Of a DNA stretch of 5,097 nucleotides, positions 4,365-5,097 are shown piece by piece. Below the pieces are notes generated by a model. It was given only the letters and a program-made list of their open reading frames with translations, did not search any database and was not told where the DNA came from. Numbering within the stretch: position 1 is the first letter of the stretch; every line of letters begins with the position of its first letter. A program made the translations under genes and the position numbers. The stretch comes from Candidatus Omnitrophota bacterium (GTDB lineage Bacteria; Omnitrophota; Gorgyraeia; Gorgyraeales; Gorgyraeaceae): assembly GCA_018817035.1 (NCBI GenBank), contig JAHIUV010000062.1, forward strand, positions 1-5,097, written 5' to 3'.

Positions 4365-5026
4365 TTCACCCCTAATATCTTGTGCGCCTGAGGTATTATC
4401 CTTACGTTCTTCAATCTCCGGCTGGCGCTGGTAAGAAAAACACCCAACGCGCCTATCTTTTCAATATTACCATTATAACTTACAGGCTGGATAATAAAAG
4501 GTATATTTTTGTCGACCTTCTCTACGACAGATACCGCTCTCTCTATATCCGAAAGCAGGGTCTCAGGAGTAACTATTGATTTCACAAAGGCTTCTTTCCT
4601 GACGGCTTCTTTCAAGAAATCCTCGTGCTCCCGCCAAAAAGGCCCGCAACCCGTTGATGACGGAAGTTTTACATCCATGCTTATGACATCAACATAATCT
4701 ATGACTTTCAAGAGCTCATCCTTAAGCGTGCCATTCGTCTCAAGGTATATCCTGGATCCTTTTTCTTTCAAGACCTGAAAAATCTCTCGCAGGGACTCAG
4801 CCTGCAAAAGCGGCTCTCCTCCTGTAAAAGATATAGTCTTCCTGCCTTCGTTGATTATCCTCCCGATAAGACCATCGGCAAAGTATTCAGTAAATTCAGA
4901 CTTCGAAGATTCATCACAGAATTTACACGCGAGATTACATCCATAAAGCCTGACAAAAGCCTGTTCCTCACCAACGTAAGGCCCTTCTCCCTGTATAGAG
5001 CTGAATATTTCAATAATTTTGACCAT
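4361..5026 (-). CDS. queE: 7-carboxy-7-deazaguanine synthase (radical SAM)
   Basis: About 221 residues from the ATG at 5026-5024. This radical SAM enzyme turns 6-carboxytetrahydropterin into 7-carboxy-7-deazaguanine on the way to preQ1 and queuosine. Marks: IFSSIQGEGPYVGEEQAFVRL (7-27, in two short parts), the cluster motif C30-NLA-C34-KF-C37 followed by D38 (CX3CX2C, as in QueE), FTGGEPL with the SAM-binding GGEP (67-73), LETNGT (95-100), SMDVKLP (116-122), and the C-terminal RIIPQAHK (209-216). After the third cysteine the usual CDT is CDE here. A GTG codon at 5044 would add six residues, but AGAGGT at 5036-5031, 4 nt before the ATG, and the palindrome covering the GTG favour the ATG. No queC, queD or queF is in the window; they may lie upstream. 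It is the first gene visible in the five-gene operon. Confidence 0.92.
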   Translation of the reverse strand: MVKIIEIFSSIQGEGPYVGEEQAFVRLYGCNLACKFCDESSKSEFTEYFADGLIGRIINEGRKTISFTGGEPLLQAESLREIFQVLKEKGSRIYLETNGTLKDELLKVIDYVDVISMDVKLPSSTGCGPFWREHEDFLKEAVRKEAFVKSIVTPETLLSDIERAVSVVEKVDKNIPFIIQPVSYNGNIEKIGALGVFLTSASRRLKNVRIIPQAHKILGVK

Positions 5027-5030
5027 ATCA

Positions 5031-5036
5031 ACCTCT
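5031..5036 (-). promoter_or_regulatory. Shine-Dalgarno that decides the queE start
   Basis: AGAGGT on the minus strand lies 4 nt before the ATG at 5026. No comparable site precedes the GTG at 5044. Its first A is the outermost base of the 37-bp palindrome, so folding of that palindrome could influence access to it. Confidence 0.7.
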
Positions 5037-5072
5037 AACTTCACAACAGTGCATTGCAGTTTTGTGAAGTTA
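5036..5072 (-). promoter_or_regulatory. 37-bp palindrome directly upstream of queE
   Basis: TAACTTCACAA (5036-5046) is the exact reverse complement of 5062-5072, an 11-bp perfect arm. Inside it, after mismatches at 5047/5061 and 5049/5059, five more positions pair around the centre T at 5054. The 3' end of the hairpin touches the queE Shine-Dalgarno. There is no T-run, so it is not an intrinsic terminator on this strand. It could be a transcription-factor operator, an RNA hairpin affecting queE translation, or a dispersed palindrome. No preQ1 riboswitch pattern is recognisable here. The last 25 bases of the window beyond it hold nothing I can name. Confidence 0.65.
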
Positions 5073-5097
5073 AGCCAATGCTTTTTCTCTCAGGCGG

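Noticed and set aside
5036..5097. preQ1 riboswitch upstream of queE
   Set aside because: The short preQ1-I type hairpin with its A-rich tail is not visible, and the palindrome present lacks the loop sequence expected for that class. The CTGAGAG near 5090 alone is too little to suggest another riboswitch.

Overview
The window is about 5.1 kb of a bacterial chromosome with every supported gene on the minus strand. The genes look vertically inherited and housekeeping-like. The N-terminally anchored AsmA/TamB-like protein suggests a two-membrane (Gram-negative type) bacterium. The compact operon, the moderate base composition, and the small palindromes and GCGAAG-rich repeats between genes remind me of uncultured lineages such as Omnitrophota. 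That placement is an impression, not something the sequence proves.

Layout in the direction of transcription (right to left). A 37-bp imperfect palindrome sits just before the ribosome binding site of queE (7-carboxy-7-deazaguanine synthase). A compact operon follows: queE, the alpha and beta subunits of a class I Fe-S fumarate hydratase-type enzyme, rph (RNase PH) and rdgB (XTP/dITP pyrophosphatase). Three of the four junctions are 4-bp ATGA overlaps; the beta-rph junction has an 18-bp gap carrying a strong Shine-Dalgarno. The rdgB stop codon lies inside a 146-bp non-coding element with 23-bp terminal inverted repeats starting GTAA. The element is flanked by an 8-bp near-perfect direct repeat, which is the signature of a small non-autonomous transposable element (MITE), most like the IS66 family. 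About 20 bp beyond it is a near-consensus sigma70 promoter that reads through two leader hairpins into tRNA-Pro(TGG) and tRNA-Arg(TCT). After a repeat-rich spacer come a 310-residue membrane-anchored AsmA/TamB-like protein, tRNA-His(GTG), and a Rho-independent terminator at the left end.

Functionally the genes fall into tRNA supply and modification (three tRNAs, queE for the queuosine precursor, rph for RNA 3'-end trimming), nucleotide-pool cleaning (rdgB), central metabolism (fumarase) and envelope (AsmA-like). tRNA-His has a GTG anticodon and so is one of the tRNAs that can receive queuosine. The most interesting part is the 1474-1742 interval: a folded mini-transposon inserted at the rdgB stop codon, next to a strong tRNA promoter, with a hairpin abutting the 5' end of tRNA-Pro.
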